A stretch of 31,396 nt of DNA from Micavibrio_B sp044238965 (GCA_044238965.1 JBIICJ010000013.1:1-31396); one strand, 5' to 3'; numbered from the stretch's first letter, positions 7,782 to 15,474 are shown. The notes: a model not told the origin generated them from the sequence alone. Numbers and translations: made by a program.

Positions 7782-8300
7782 ATGAAAGTGAACAAATTTC
7801 TGTCCGTAATGGTTGTTTTTTTCGCATTTGCGTTGTTTGTGGCGCACAGTGCGCATGCCTATGACCCGAAAGAAGGTTCAGGTTTGCCTGTGCCGCGCTT
7901 TGCATCTCTAAAATCTGATCATGCGTTTGTGCGCACGGGGCCATCGATGGATTATCCGATTAAGTATGTTTATAAACGTGAAGGATTGCCCGTGCAAATT
8001 ATTCAAGAATTTGATGCGTGGCGCAAAATCAAAGACCCCGCAGGCGAGTCAGGTTGGGTGCATAAATTATTATTGTCTGGTACGCGCACGGCAATGACGG
8101 GCGAGGCAGTGACCAGCGTTTTTAAAAATCCCGATGGCGAATCATTAATTGCCGAAATTGAAAAAGGTGTGATTGTGACCATGGATGAATGCAACGGGAC
8201 ATGGTGCCTCATTCGCTTTGGCACGCAGGAAAGCCAGCAAAAAGGGTGGGTTTCGCAAAAAAATATGTGGGGCGTTGCCGAAACTGAAAAATTGAATTAG
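7782..8300 (+). CDS. Exported SH3-domain protein (SH3_4 type, alphaproteobacterial)
   Basis: The preferred start is the ATG at 7782. An ATG at 7755 in the same frame would place nine non-signal residues before a good signal peptide and would overlap the dusA start. From 7782 the protein has 172 residues: a basic tip and hydrophobic core (MKVNKFLSVMVVFFAFALFV) and a probable cleavage after AHSAHA, so it should be periplasmic. Two SH3-like modules follow. The first shows HAFVRTGPSMDYPIKYVYKR and ends in GWVHKLLLSG. The second ends in WCLIRF and GWVSQKNMWGV. Such proteins are thought to bind peptidoglycan or cell-wall peptides, but the substrate here is unknown. The spelling of the repeats (VR.GPS...P) is the usual one in alphaproteobacteria. 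Confidence 0.88.
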   Translation: MKVNKFLSVMVVFFAFALFVAHSAHAYDPKEGSGLPVPRFASLKSDHAFVRTGPSMDYPIKYVYKREGLPVQIIQEFDAWRKIKDPAGESGWVHKLLLSGTRTAMTGEAVTSVFKNPDGESLIAEIEKGVIVTMDECNGTWCLIRFGTQESQQKGWVSQKNMWGVAETEKLN

Positions 8301-8311
8301 TATTACGAATC

Positions 8312-8339
8312 AAAGAGATTCATCAATTCGGGTCTCTTT
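8312..8339 (+). terminator. Weak hairpin after the SH3-domain gene
   Basis: Arms AAAGAGATTC (8312-8321) and GGGTCTCTTT (8330-8339) pair over ten positions, three of them near the loop including G-U wobbles, with an 8-base loop. There is no long U-tract, only CTCTTTCCC, so termination would be weak. It sits 11 bases after the stop of the SH3-domain gene and just upstream of the DnaA-like array. Confidence 0.35.
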
Positions 8340-8348
8340 CCCACCTAA

Positions 8349-8390
8349 TTATCCACATAATATCCACACCTTATCTACAGCATATTCACA
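8349..8390 (+). promoter_or_regulatory. Array of four DnaA-box-like 9-mers at exact 11-bp spacing
   Basis: Four direct 9-mers start at 8349, 8360, 8371 and 8382: TTATCCACA (identical to the classical DnaA box), ATATCCACA, TTATCTACA and ATATTCACA. Each begins 11 bases after the last, so all face nearly the same side of the helix. The array fills the middle of the 122-base gap between the SH3-domain gene and the 321-residue unknown gene, ending 32 bases before that gene's ATG. It could be a DnaA-bound promoter or a titration or replication-related site. Strong minus-strand housekeeping genes to the right and plus-strand suf genes to the left would both face forks starting here, which argues against this being the main origin. 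Confidence 0.6.
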
Positions 8391-8422
8391 ATATTACATA
8401 ACGAAAAAGCGAAGAACATTGC

Positions 8423-9388
8423 ATGTCACATCTGAGTCCCGAGCGGGCCGAGATAGCCCACCTGATTCATGCCAACCTTGATAAGATTTCAAAGGTTGAT
8501 AATCGCGGCACTGATATCCGCGTTTTACTGCAAGTCTGTGCGGGGATGTTGACCGAAACCTGTTTCTTTTTCGAAGAACCCGATGAAACATTACGGGCAT
8601 CGATGACAAAATTATCGGTGTTGCTGGGGTGTGATCCATACGAAGGCGAATTACCTGAATGGGTTGATTTTGAACCACAACAAATTGATCGTTATACCGA
8701 ACGCGGACGCGAACTCGCGCGCGTCGCCATTGCCGATTGGGCAGATTGCGAATTTGCTTATCATGATATGTTGATGAATTTATTCCACCATGTGTTGACG
8801 TCATGGGAAGATGAAGGTATTCCGCGCGCGGAAAGTTTTCGATTATTAGTTGATTTTACAACTGATTGCATGGCGTTTGAAATTGCGGCGCAAGAATTAT
8901 GCGATGTATTGATTGAGAAAAAAATTGCGCGTGACGGATGGACATTGGGCGATTGTATTGGCGGCCTTGCCGGCGCGGCCGGTTGGCGTCTGGCAAAACA
9001 TAAATTACTGCAACAAAAAATGCCCAAAGACGAAGTATCACAAACACCCGATGATTTAGATGTGTTGATCACTGTGATGACAGCTGAGGCCGTACGCATG
9101 GGCGTTCCCGCAGGTTCCGATTGGCGTTTTGGTTTGGCGGCGAATGATTGTCCGCTCAACCCGCCAACCGAATTATTGAATGGCGTTGAACCATATTGTT
9201 CTTTATTTTTCTCATCATTGCCGATGCCTGATCAACGTCTTCAAGCGGTTGCTTGTGCCAAAGCGGCGGGACGTATGCTTGCCGTCGCAGCAGCAGGCGA
9301 TGAGCCAGAAATGTCACCCGTGATTGCAAAACCGCTTGCCATGGCGGCGATCACTGAAACTTATAAATCATTCTGGGTTGGATTTTGA
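8423..9388 (+). CDS. Hypothetical cytoplasmic protein, 321 residues
   Basis: No family recognised. The protein is soluble, with no signal peptide or membrane segment, acidic, and apparently almost wholly alpha-helical. Several cysteines occur (VCAGMLTETC, DWADCEFAYHD, ECCD-like QELCDVLIEKK, LGDCIGGLAG), but they are not in metal-binding spacing. An Ala/Gly-rich stretch lies at about 178-190 (CIGGLAGAAGW), and another near the end (ACAKAAGRMLAVAAAGDE). The ribosome binding site is poor (GCGAAGAAC before the ATG). The gene stands alone between the DnaA-like array upstream and the fabA promoter downstream. Its continuous codon use across 321 residues makes it a real gene; its role cannot be told from sequence. 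If the DnaA-like array is its promoter, expression could follow the replication cycle. Confidence 0.85.
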   Translation: MSHLSPERAEIAHLIHANLDKISKVDNRGTDIRVLLQVCAGMLTETCFFFEEPDETLRASMTKLSVLLGCDPYEGELPEWVDFEPQQIDRYTERGRELARVAIADWADCEFAYHDMLMNLFHHVLTSWEDEGIPRAESFRLLVDFTTDCMAFEIAAQELCDVLIEKKIARDGWTLGDCIGGLAGAAGWRLAKHKLLQQKMPKDEVSQTPDDLDVLITVMTAEAVRMGVPAGSDWRFGLAANDCPLNPPTELLNGVEPYCSLFFSSLPMPDQRLQAVACAKAAGRMLAVAAAGDEPEMSPVIAKPLAMAAITETYKSFWVGF

Positions 9389-9445
9389 TTTATCATAACG
9401 TCACAAAAAGCTATGAATTATTTCGGTGATTTGTAAGTAATCTGT

Positions 9446-9474
9446 TTGTTTAATCAGACAAAACCCATTATAAA
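9446..9474 (+). promoter_or_regulatory. Candidate sigma-70 promoter of fabA
   Basis: A -35 box TTGTTT (9446-9451) and a -10 box TATAAA (9469-9474) are separated by exactly 17 bases. Transcription would begin around 9481-9482, that is, at the ATG of fabA, so the mRNA may be leaderless. The alternative fabA start codon (TTG at 9446) falls inside the -35 box and is therefore unlikely. Confidence 0.5.
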
Positions 9475-9481
9475 TACGGGC

Positions 9482-10030
9482 ATGAACAATAGCTTAGCTG
9501 AAACCGCAGGCGGGTTTACGCCTAAATCATCATATACACGCGACGATTTGATTGCGTGTGGTCATGGTCAAATTTTTGGAAACGGAAATGCGCGTTTGCC
9601 ATTACCGCCCATGTTAATGTTTGATCGCATTACCCAAATTACTACCCAAGGCGGATCATACGGCAAAGGTGAATTAACTGCCGAATTTGATATTGATCCA
9701 TCATTATGGTTTTTTGAATGCCATTTTGAATCCGACCCTGTAATGCCAGGTTGCTTGGGGCTTGATGCGTTGTGGCAATTGCTCGGGTTTTATTTGGGTT
9801 GGACTGGTGCGGCGGGATCTGGTCGTGCGCTTGGGCTTGGGGAATTAAAATTCACAGGTCAAGTCTTGCCTGAAACCAAATTGGTTACATATCATTTAGA
9901 TATTCGTCGTGTGATGAATTCGAAATTGGTTCTCGGTATTGCTGATGGTCAGGTTTTGGCCGATGGCAAAGTCATTTATGAGGCCAAAGATTTACGCGTG
10001 GGATTATTTGCAAATCCGCGTGCGATGTAA
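9482..10030 (+). CDS. fabA: 3-hydroxydecanoyl-ACP dehydratase/isomerase FabA
   Basis: FabA dehydrates 3-hydroxyacyl-ACP and isomerises trans-2- to cis-3-decenoyl-ACP, the branch point to unsaturated fatty acids in type II synthesis. With the ATG at 9482 the protein has 182 residues, close to the 172 of Escherichia coli. The catalytic histidine is H81 in LWFFECHFESDPVMPGC, and the catalytic aspartate is D95 in GLDALWQLLGFYLGW. GLGELKFTGQVLP and DGQVLADGKVIYEAKDLRVGLF are also family signatures. A TTG at 9446 would add 12 residues, but it lies in the probable -35 box, so I use 9482. No ribosome binding site of normal strength precedes it, in line with a leaderless message. The gene heads fabA-fabB-fabI, but a terminator-like repeat separates it from fabB. 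Confidence 0.97.
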   Translation: MNNSLAETAGGFTPKSSYTRDDLIACGHGQIFGNGNARLPLPPMLMFDRITQITTQGGSYGKGELTAEFDIDPSLWFFECHFESDPVMPGCLGLDALWQLLGFYLGWTGAAGSGRALGLGELKFTGQVLPETKLVTYHLDIRRVMNSKLVLGIADGQVLADGKVIYEAKDLRVGLFANPRAM

Positions 10031-10043
10031 TGTAAAAAAATAG

Positions 10044-10092
10044 ACCGCAGAGTTTTTTATAAAAATATTTCTCTGTAACTCTGCGGTTTTTT
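10044..10092. repeat. CAGAG repeat element, copy 1, doubling as fabA terminator
   Basis: Perfect 11-bp inverted arms ACCGCAGAGTT (10044-10054) and AACTCTGCGGT (10077-10087), followed by six T, make a rho-independent terminator for fabA. The right half also carries a second CTCTG unit (10071-10075). Read on the minus strand, it matches copy 2 at 12959 base for base for ACCGCAGAGT, then lacks one 8-base unit, then again shares 17 bases (ACAGAGAAATATTTTTA). The element is thus a shorter relative of copy 2. Confidence 0.75.
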
Positions 10093-10118
10093 CTTCAATA
10101 AAATAGGAAGGATTTGAA

Positions 10119-11372
10119 ATGCCAATCGCTGTTATGCCATCAAAATTACGCCGTGTTGTTGTCACTGGTATGGGAATTGTTTCATGTATCGGAAATTCGG
10201 TTTCTGAGGTTTTGGATTCATTAAAAGCAGGTCGTTCAGGTATTTCATTTGCGCCTGAATATGCTGAAAAAGGTTTCCGTTCCCAAGTATTTGGTATGCC
10301 GAAAATAAATTTATCGGAAATGATTGATCGTCGTTTGATCCGTTTCATGGGTGATGCGGCGGCGTACACACATTTGGCGATGGAGCAAGCGATCAAAGAT
10401 TCTGGTTTGGAAGAAAAAGATATTTCCAATGAACGTACAGGCGCGATTGTGGGTTCTGGCGGCCCATCCACACGCAACCAAATCGAAGCCGCGAATATCA
10501 CATTAACCCAAGGCCCAAAGCGCGTGGGGCCATTTATGGTACCGCGTTGTATGTCATCAACCACATCGGCAAATTTGTGCACGAACCATAAAATCAAAGG
10601 CGTAAATTATACAATTACATCCGCATGCGCGACATCGGCACATTGCATTGGCAATGCAGCGGAAATGATCGCATGGGGCAAACAAGATGTGATGTTCGCG
10701 GGCGGCGGCGAAGAATTAGATTGGGCATTATCTGTGTTGTTTGACGGCATGGGCGCGATGTCTTCAAAATATAATGAAACACCTGAAAAGGCGTCACGCG
10801 CCTATGATGCTAACCGCGATGGTTTCGTGATTGCTGGCGGCGGCGGTATGTTAGTGCTCGAAGAATTGGAACATGCGAAGGCACGCGGCGCAAAAATTTA
10901 TGCTGAAATCACAGGTTATGGCGCGACATCTGACGGCGCGGATATGGTGGCACCCAGTGGGGAAGGTGGGGCGCGTTCGATGATTCAAGCCATGTCCACC
11001 ATCGAAAGTGATGTGACCTATATTAACGCACACGGCACATCGACTCCTGTCGGTGATTTGGCGGAACTCAAAGCCATTCATGACGTGTTTGGCAATCGTA
11101 ATCAAGATTTGCCTTACATCAGCTCCACCAAATCAATGACGGGACATTCATTGGGCGCGACGGGTGTACAAGAAGCGATCTATAGCATTCTCATGATGGC
11201 GCATAATTTTATCACCCCCAGCATTAACATCGAAACATTAGATGATGCGGCGAAAGGTTTGCCAATCGTGCGGGAACGCATTGATAATTTCATGCATAAA
11301 ACAATTTTATCAAACAGCTTTGGGTTCGGTGGTACAAACGCAACTCTCGCTTTCTCACGTTACGAAGGATAA
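10119..11372 (+). CDS. fabB: 3-oxoacyl-ACP synthase I FabB
   Basis: FabB elongates cis-unsaturated (and saturated) acyl-ACP with malonyl-ACP and partners FabA in making unsaturated fatty acids. The 417-residue protein carries the thiolase-fold catalytic triad: C170 in TSACATSAHCIG, H305 in NAHGTSTP, and H343 in KSMTGHSLGATG. The C-terminal NSFGFGGTNATL is the usual end motif. The ATG at 10119 has a strong AGGAAGG ribosome binding site eight bases upstream; the ATG six codons on would match the shorter relatives but lacks one. fabI follows after six bases. Expression past the fabA terminator implies read-through or a separate promoter, which I could not pick out. Confidence 0.97.
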   Translation: MPIAVMPSKLRRVVVTGMGIVSCIGNSVSEVLDSLKAGRSGISFAPEYAEKGFRSQVFGMPKINLSEMIDRRLIRFMGDAAAYTHLAMEQAIKDSGLEEKDISNERTGAIVGSGGPSTRNQIEAANITLTQGPKRVGPFMVPRCMSSTTSANLCTNHKIKGVNYTITSACATSAHCIGNAAEMIAWGKQDVMFAGGGEELDWALSVLFDGMGAMSSKYNETPEKASRAYDANRDGFVIAGGGGMLVLEELEHAKARGAKIYAEITGYGATSDGADMVAPSGEGGARSMIQAMSTIESDVTYINAHGTSTPVGDLAELKAIHDVFGNRNQDLPYISSTKSMTGHSLGATGVQEAIYSILMMAHNFITPSINIETLDDAAKGLPIVRERIDNFMHKTILSNSFGFGGTNATLAFSRYEG

Positions 11373-11378
11373 TTCACC

Positions 11379-12179
11379 ATGACATTAATGAAGGGAAAAA
11401 AAGGCCTCGTAATGGGCATCGCGAATGATTATTCCATCGCGTGGGGTATTGCAAAATCATTGGCGGATGCGGGTGCAACTATGGCGTTCACATACCAAGG
11501 CGATGCATTTAAAAAACGCGTGGAACCATTGGCGGAAGATATCGGTGTCAAATTATTGATGGATTGCGATGCCAGCAAGCCCGAAGATTTAGACCGCGTG
11601 TTTGATATGTTGACCGAAGAATGGGGCGAATTAGATTTCATCGTGCATTCGATTGCCTATTCAAACAAAGAAGAATTAAAAGGCCGTTATGTTGATACAA
11701 CATTGGATAATTTTACGCATACGATGAATGTATCATGTTATTCATTCACCGCTGTGATGAACCGCGCGGCAAAATTAATGAAAAATGGCGGGTCGGCGAT
11801 TACACTAACCTATTACGGCGCAGAAAAAGTGATGCCGAATTATAATGTGATGGGCGTTGCGAAGGCAGCATTGGAAGCATCAGTACGTTATTTGGCGGCG
11901 GATTTGGGCGCGCAAAATATTCGCGTAAATGCAATTTCCGCAGGGCCAATGCGCACACTCGCAGGTTCAGCCATTGGTTCAGCCAAAAAAACATATCGTT
12001 ATAACGTGGTAACAGCGCCGCTTCGCCGTCCTGTCGGATTGGAAGAAGTCGGTAACACAGGGTTGTATTTGGTATCAGATATGTCGAGCGCAGTCACAGG
12101 CGAAATTCATTTCGTTGATTGCGGGTTTAATGTTGTCGGTATGTGCCCATCCGAATATTGGGATGAATTAAACGGGTAA
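11379..12179 (+). CDS. fabI: Enoyl-ACP reductase (NADH) FabI
   Basis: FabI is the short-chain dehydrogenase that performs the last reduction of each fatty acid elongation cycle. The 266 residues begin with the cofactor-binding motif GIANDYSIAWGIAK (about 13-26). The catalytic tyrosine is Y155 and the lysine K162 in PNYNVMGVAKAALE, with the flanking Y145 of LTYYGAEK matching the FabI pattern. A93 in HSIAYSN sits where Escherichia coli FabI has G93, a residue linked to triclosan response; alanine there is not rare in related bacteria as far as I recall. The ribosome binding site (AAGGA) lies in the last fabB codons. The gene converges on ugpQ with only 13 bases between stop codons, and no classical terminator is seen there. 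Confidence 0.97.
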   Translation: MTLMKGKKGLVMGIANDYSIAWGIAKSLADAGATMAFTYQGDAFKKRVEPLAEDIGVKLLMDCDASKPEDLDRVFDMLTEEWGELDFIVHSIAYSNKEELKGRYVDTTLDNFTHTMNVSCYSFTAVMNRAAKLMKNGGSAITLTYYGAEKVMPNYNVMGVAKAALEASVRYLAADLGAQNIRVNAISAGPMRTLAGSAIGSAKKTYRYNVVTAPLRRPVGLEEVGNTGLYLVSDMSSAVTGEIHFVDCGFNVVGMCPSEYWDELNG

Positions 12180-12192
12180 GTTTTCTGTCCGC

Positions 12193-12936
12193 TCAATGCT
12201 TGCGAAACAATGAATCATTGATTGTTTCGGGATCATCGGTAAAGACGCTGTCAACGCCCCATGCACGCAATTGACGCGCGAGCATCGGGTCATTAATGGT
12301 GTAGGCCAAAATTTGTTTTTGTGTATCGATTAAATCTTCGACCTGTTCGCGCGTGACAGTGCGCCCATCAATATTATAGGTGGATACTTCTAGATATTCC
12401 GAAAGTTCCTTCCAATTTTCAGGCCATTCGGATTCCATCAAAAAACCGCGCGCATAATCAGGTGCCATATCTTTGATGGTTTCGAGTGATACGTATGAAA
12501 ATGATGATAATAAAATTTTATCGAGATCATCCCAGCTTTGGGTGAGTACATCGGCAATTACTTCGGCGGTTTCAACTTCGCGGCCTGCGCATGGTTTGAT
12601 TTCTAAATTCAAACCCATATCGTGGACAAGTAGAGCATCAAGCGCTTCGGTCAATGTTGGAATTTTAATGCCTGCAAACCCCTCGGAAAACCATTGGCCC
12701 GCTTCGAGTTCACAAATTTGTGCGTATGTATAATCCGCCACATTACCCGCGCCGTTGGTGGTGCGGTCGAGCGTGTCATCATGCATAAGGATAGGAACGG
12801 AATCTTTGGTGAGCTTCACATCAAACTCAACCCATTTCACACCCATATCATGTGCGGTGTGAATGGATTCGAGCGTGTTTTCGGGGGCGAACCGTGCCGC
12901 CCCGCGATGCCCAATGATAGGTGGAAGCTTTAGCAT
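12193..12936 (-). CDS. ugpQ: Glycerophosphodiester phosphodiesterase (UgpQ-like, cytoplasmic)
   Basis: This enzyme hydrolyses glycerophosphodiesters to glycerol-3-phosphate and an alcohol. It has 247 residues, no signal peptide, and the size of cytoplasmic UgpQ rather than of periplasmic GlpQ. GDPD hallmarks are IGHRGAARFAPENT with the catalytic H10, VEFDVKLTKD with metal ligands E37 and D39, MHDDTLDRTTNG with H52, and LNLEIKPC. The C-terminus (AWGVDSVFTDDPE) is also typical. The gene lies on the opposite strand from fabI and ends 13 bases from it. A 9-bp perfect dyad (12203-12211 / 12221-12229) is embedded in its last codons. Upstream, between it and pnp, lies the long CAGAG repeat copy 2. 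The UgpQ label is by size and location only. Confidence 0.9.
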   Translation of the reverse strand: MLKLPPIIGHRGAARFAPENTLESIHTAHDMGVKWVEFDVKLTKDSVPILMHDDTLDRTTNGAGNVADYTYAQICELEAGQWFSEGFAGIKIPTLTEALDALLVHDMGLNLEIKPCAGREVETAEVIADVLTQSWDDLDKILLSSFSYVSLETIKDMAPDYARGFLMESEWPENWKELSEYLEVSTYNIDGRTVTREQVEDLIDTQKQILAYTINDPMLARQLRAWGVDSVFTDDPETINDSLFRKH

Positions 12937-12956
12937 TTATAATCCGTCTTAAATTA

Positions 12957-13074
12957 TTACCGCAGAGTCGCAGAGTAACAGAGAAATATTTTTAAAATAT
13001 AGATATAAAAATATTATTTTATAATATTTATACTTTTATCAATATCTCTGCGTTCTCTGTACCTCTGCGGTTAA
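12957..13074. repeat. CAGAG repeat element, copy 2 (long inverted element)
   Basis: The left arm has three CAGAG units at 8-base steps (CCGCAGAG, TCGCAGAG, TAACAGAG). The right arm (13043-13074), read in reverse complement, has the same three-unit layout (ACCGCAGAG, GTACAGAG, AACGCAGAG). About 60 bases of very AT-rich sequence lie between the arms. The arms can pair over most of their length, so the element can fold into one long hairpin. It occupies nearly all of the 148 bases between pnp and ugpQ. Similar CAGAG-rich intergenic repeats are, to my memory, scattered in many bacterial genomes; their role is not settled. Confidence 0.75.
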
Positions 13075-13084
13075 AAAATTTATA

Positions 13085-15220
13085 TCAACCCGCTTCACGA
13101 TCACGTTTTGCAGTTTGGCGTGCGTCGCCCGTTTCTTGATCAACGCGTTTCATCGATAATTTGATTTTACCGCGATCATCAAAACCGATCACCATGACTT
13201 TGACGTCTTGGCCTTCGGATACGATGTCATTTGTTTTTGCAACGCGTTGGTCAGCAAGTTCAGAAATGTGAACCAAACCATCTTTGCCGCCCATGAAGTT
13301 TACGAAGGCACCGAAATCAACAATCTTCACAACTTTACCGTTGTAAATTTTGCCTTGCTCTGGCTCTTCGGTTAAACCGCGGATGATTTCGATCGCCATA
13401 TCGATTGATGCGCCATCAACAGCCGATACTTTGATCGTACCATCATCATCAATATCAATTTTTGCTTTGGTGCGTTCAACGATATCACGAATGACTTTAC
13501 CGCCCGAACCAATCACATCACGGATTTTATCGGTTGGGATATTGATCACCGCCATTTGTGGTGCAAATTGGCTGATCTCTTCGCGTGATGTGTCGAGCGC
13601 TTTGGACATTTCGCCCAAAATGTGCAAACGACCTTTGTTGGCTTGATCCAATGCGATCTTCATAATTTCTTCGGTGATCGATGCAATTTTCAAATCCATT
13701 TGCAATGCTGTTACACCATCACGTGTACCTGCCACTTTGAAATCCATATCGCCCAAATGATCTTCATCACCAAGAATATCAGAGAGAACCGCAAATTTTG
13801 ATCCTTCTTTGATCAAACCCATCGCGATACCCGCAACTGGTTTTGTCAATGGAACGCCCGCATCCATCATTGCAAGTGATGAACCACACACGGTTGCCAT
13901 TGATGATGAACCATTTGATTCGGTAATTTCAGATACAACACGCATGGTGTAAGGGAAATCTTCGCCCGTTGGTAACATTGGGTGCAATGCGCGCCATGCC
14001 AATTTACCGTGACCAATTTCGCGACGACCAGGGCCAGACATACGACCACATTCACCAACAGAGTATGGAGGGAAGTTATAATGCAACATGAAACGTTCGC
14101 GGTATTCACCTTCGATCGCATCGATGATTTGCTCATCTTGGCCTGTGCCCAATGTGGTCACAACAATCGCTTGGGTTTCACCGCGTGTGAATAATGCCGA
14201 ACCGTGTGTGCGTGGCAAAATACCAACTTCACAAGTGATCGGGCGAATATCAACGGTTGTACGACCATCGATACGTTTGCCAGTGTCAAGAATGTTTCCG
14301 CGAACAACATCAGCCTCTAATTTATGTGCCAAATCATTGATCATTGATTCTGTGTGACCAGCTTCGTCATTTTTATATGTGGCAACCAAATCAGCTTTGA
14401 CTAATTTTACTTTGTCTTGGCGAGCTTGTTTGATTTTCTCAGCATAAGCTTCGGTCATTTTGCCTGCATGTGATGCCTTGATCTTTGTATAAAGTGCAGT
14501 TGCAACAGGGTCAGCAACAGGAACATCCCATGGATCTTTTGCTGCTTTTTCCGCAAGTGAAATGATACCGTCAATCACAGCCTGGAAAGCTTTCCAACCA
14601 AATTGAACTGCGCCTAACATTACCTCTTCGGATAGTTCTTTGGCTTCGGATTCAACCATCAACACGCCTTCTTTGGTACCTGCAACAACTAAATCAAGTT
14701 GTGAATCTGGCATCTCTTGTAATGTTGGGTTTAAAATATATTGGCCGTTTTTGTAACCAACGCGCGCCGCGCCGATAGGGCCCATGAATGGAACGCCTGA
14801 TAATGTCAATGCCGCAGATGCACCAATGATCGCCACGATGTCAGGTGAATGTTCTTGGTCATGTGACATAGTGGTACATACGATTTGCACTTCGTTCAAA
14901 AATTCTTCGGGGAATAATGGACGGATAGGGCGGTCGATCAAACGTGATGTTAATGTTTCGAAATCAGATGGTTTTGCTTCGCGTTTGAAAAAACCACCAG
15001 GAATGCGACCTGTCGCATAATATTTATGTTGATAATGAACCGTGAGCGGGAAAAAATCTTGCCCGTCTTTGATTTTGCGTGCGGCAACGGCTGTACACAA
15101 TACGGTTGTACCGCCCATAGTTACCATCACGGCGCCATCTGCTTGGCGTGCGATTTTACCAGTTTCAAGAGTGATAATCTTATCACCGAATTTAATGTCT
15201 TGTTTTACTACGTTAAACAT
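13085..15220 (-). CDS. pnp: Polyribonucleotide nucleotidyltransferase (PNPase)
   Basis: PNPase degrades RNA phosphorolytically from the 3' end and can add tails. The preferred start is the ATG at 15220, with AAGGA eight bases upstream, giving 711 residues. The frame continues 15 codons further up to 15265 but without family resemblance. Domain order is RNase PH 1 (from about residue 10), an all-helical linker, RNase PH 2 with SGPGRREIGHGKLAWRAL, a KH domain with IGSGGKVIRDI (about 558-568), and an S1 domain with GKVVKIVDFGAFVNF and GLVHISEL. The gene is not next to rpsO, its usual neighbour: gpmA, a transporter gene and two small genes lie between. About 250 bases of upstream sequence hold its promoter, which I could not define. 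Confidence 0.97.
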   Translation of the reverse strand: MFNVVKQDIKFGDKIITLETGKIARQADGAVMVTMGGTTVLCTAVAARKIKDGQDFFPLTVHYQHKYYATGRIPGGFFKREAKPSDFETLTSRLIDRPIRPLFPEEFLNEVQIVCTTMSHDQEHSPDIVAIIGASAALTLSGVPFMGPIGAARVGYKNGQYILNPTLQEMPDSQLDLVVAGTKEGVLMVESEAKELSEEVMLGAVQFGWKAFQAVIDGIISLAEKAAKDPWDVPVADPVATALYTKIKASHAGKMTEAYAEKIKQARQDKVKLVKADLVATYKNDEAGHTESMINDLAHKLEADVVRGNILDTGKRIDGRTTVDIRPITCEVGILPRTHGSALFTRGETQAIVVTTLGTGQDEQIIDAIEGEYRERFMLHYNFPPYSVGECGRMSGPGRREIGHGKLAWRALHPMLPTGEDFPYTMRVVSEITESNGSSSMATVCGSSLAMMDAGVPLTKPVAGIAMGLIKEGSKFAVLSDILGDEDHLGDMDFKVAGTRDGVTALQMDLKIASITEEIMKIALDQANKGRLHILGEMSKALDTSREEISQFAPQMAVINIPTDKIRDVIGSGGKVIRDIVERTKAKIDIDDDGTIKVSAVDGASIDMAIEIIRGLTEEPEQGKIYNGKVVKIVDFGAFVNFMGGKDGLVHISELADQRVAKTNDIVSEGQDVKVMVIGFDDRGKIKLSMKRVDQETGDARQTAKRDREAG

Positions 15221-15474
15221 ATTTTTTCCTTTTATAAAAATGTCGCGCCCACGACCAAATGTCACAGACGTTGTTAAAATGATTGTGATGAAGGGGGAGA
15301 AAAGCTTGACCGTTATATAAATCGGTGGACACTAAAGGCCAGAAAAACGCATCTGAACTTAACCGTCAACCGAAATGGAGTAAGGTCAATCTCACTCTTT
15401 TCACACAGATGATTTCATGACATGATTACCGCGAAAAGTCAAAATAAGCTTTTGCAAAATCAAAGGAAATCACT

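Noticed and set aside
8301..8422. Main chromosomal origin oriC
   Set aside because: The box array is suggestive, but the suf genes to the left and the rimP-rpsO and lnt-trmB clusters to the right would all be transcribed against forks leaving this site, and no dnaA, dnaN, hemE, gidA or par genes are near.
15266..15474. tRNA gene or small RNA in the gap between pnp and gpmA
   Set aside because: No cloverleaf, anticodon arm or strong terminator could be seen; only an imperfect dyad (TTGACCGTT near 15309 / AACCGTCAA near 15361).
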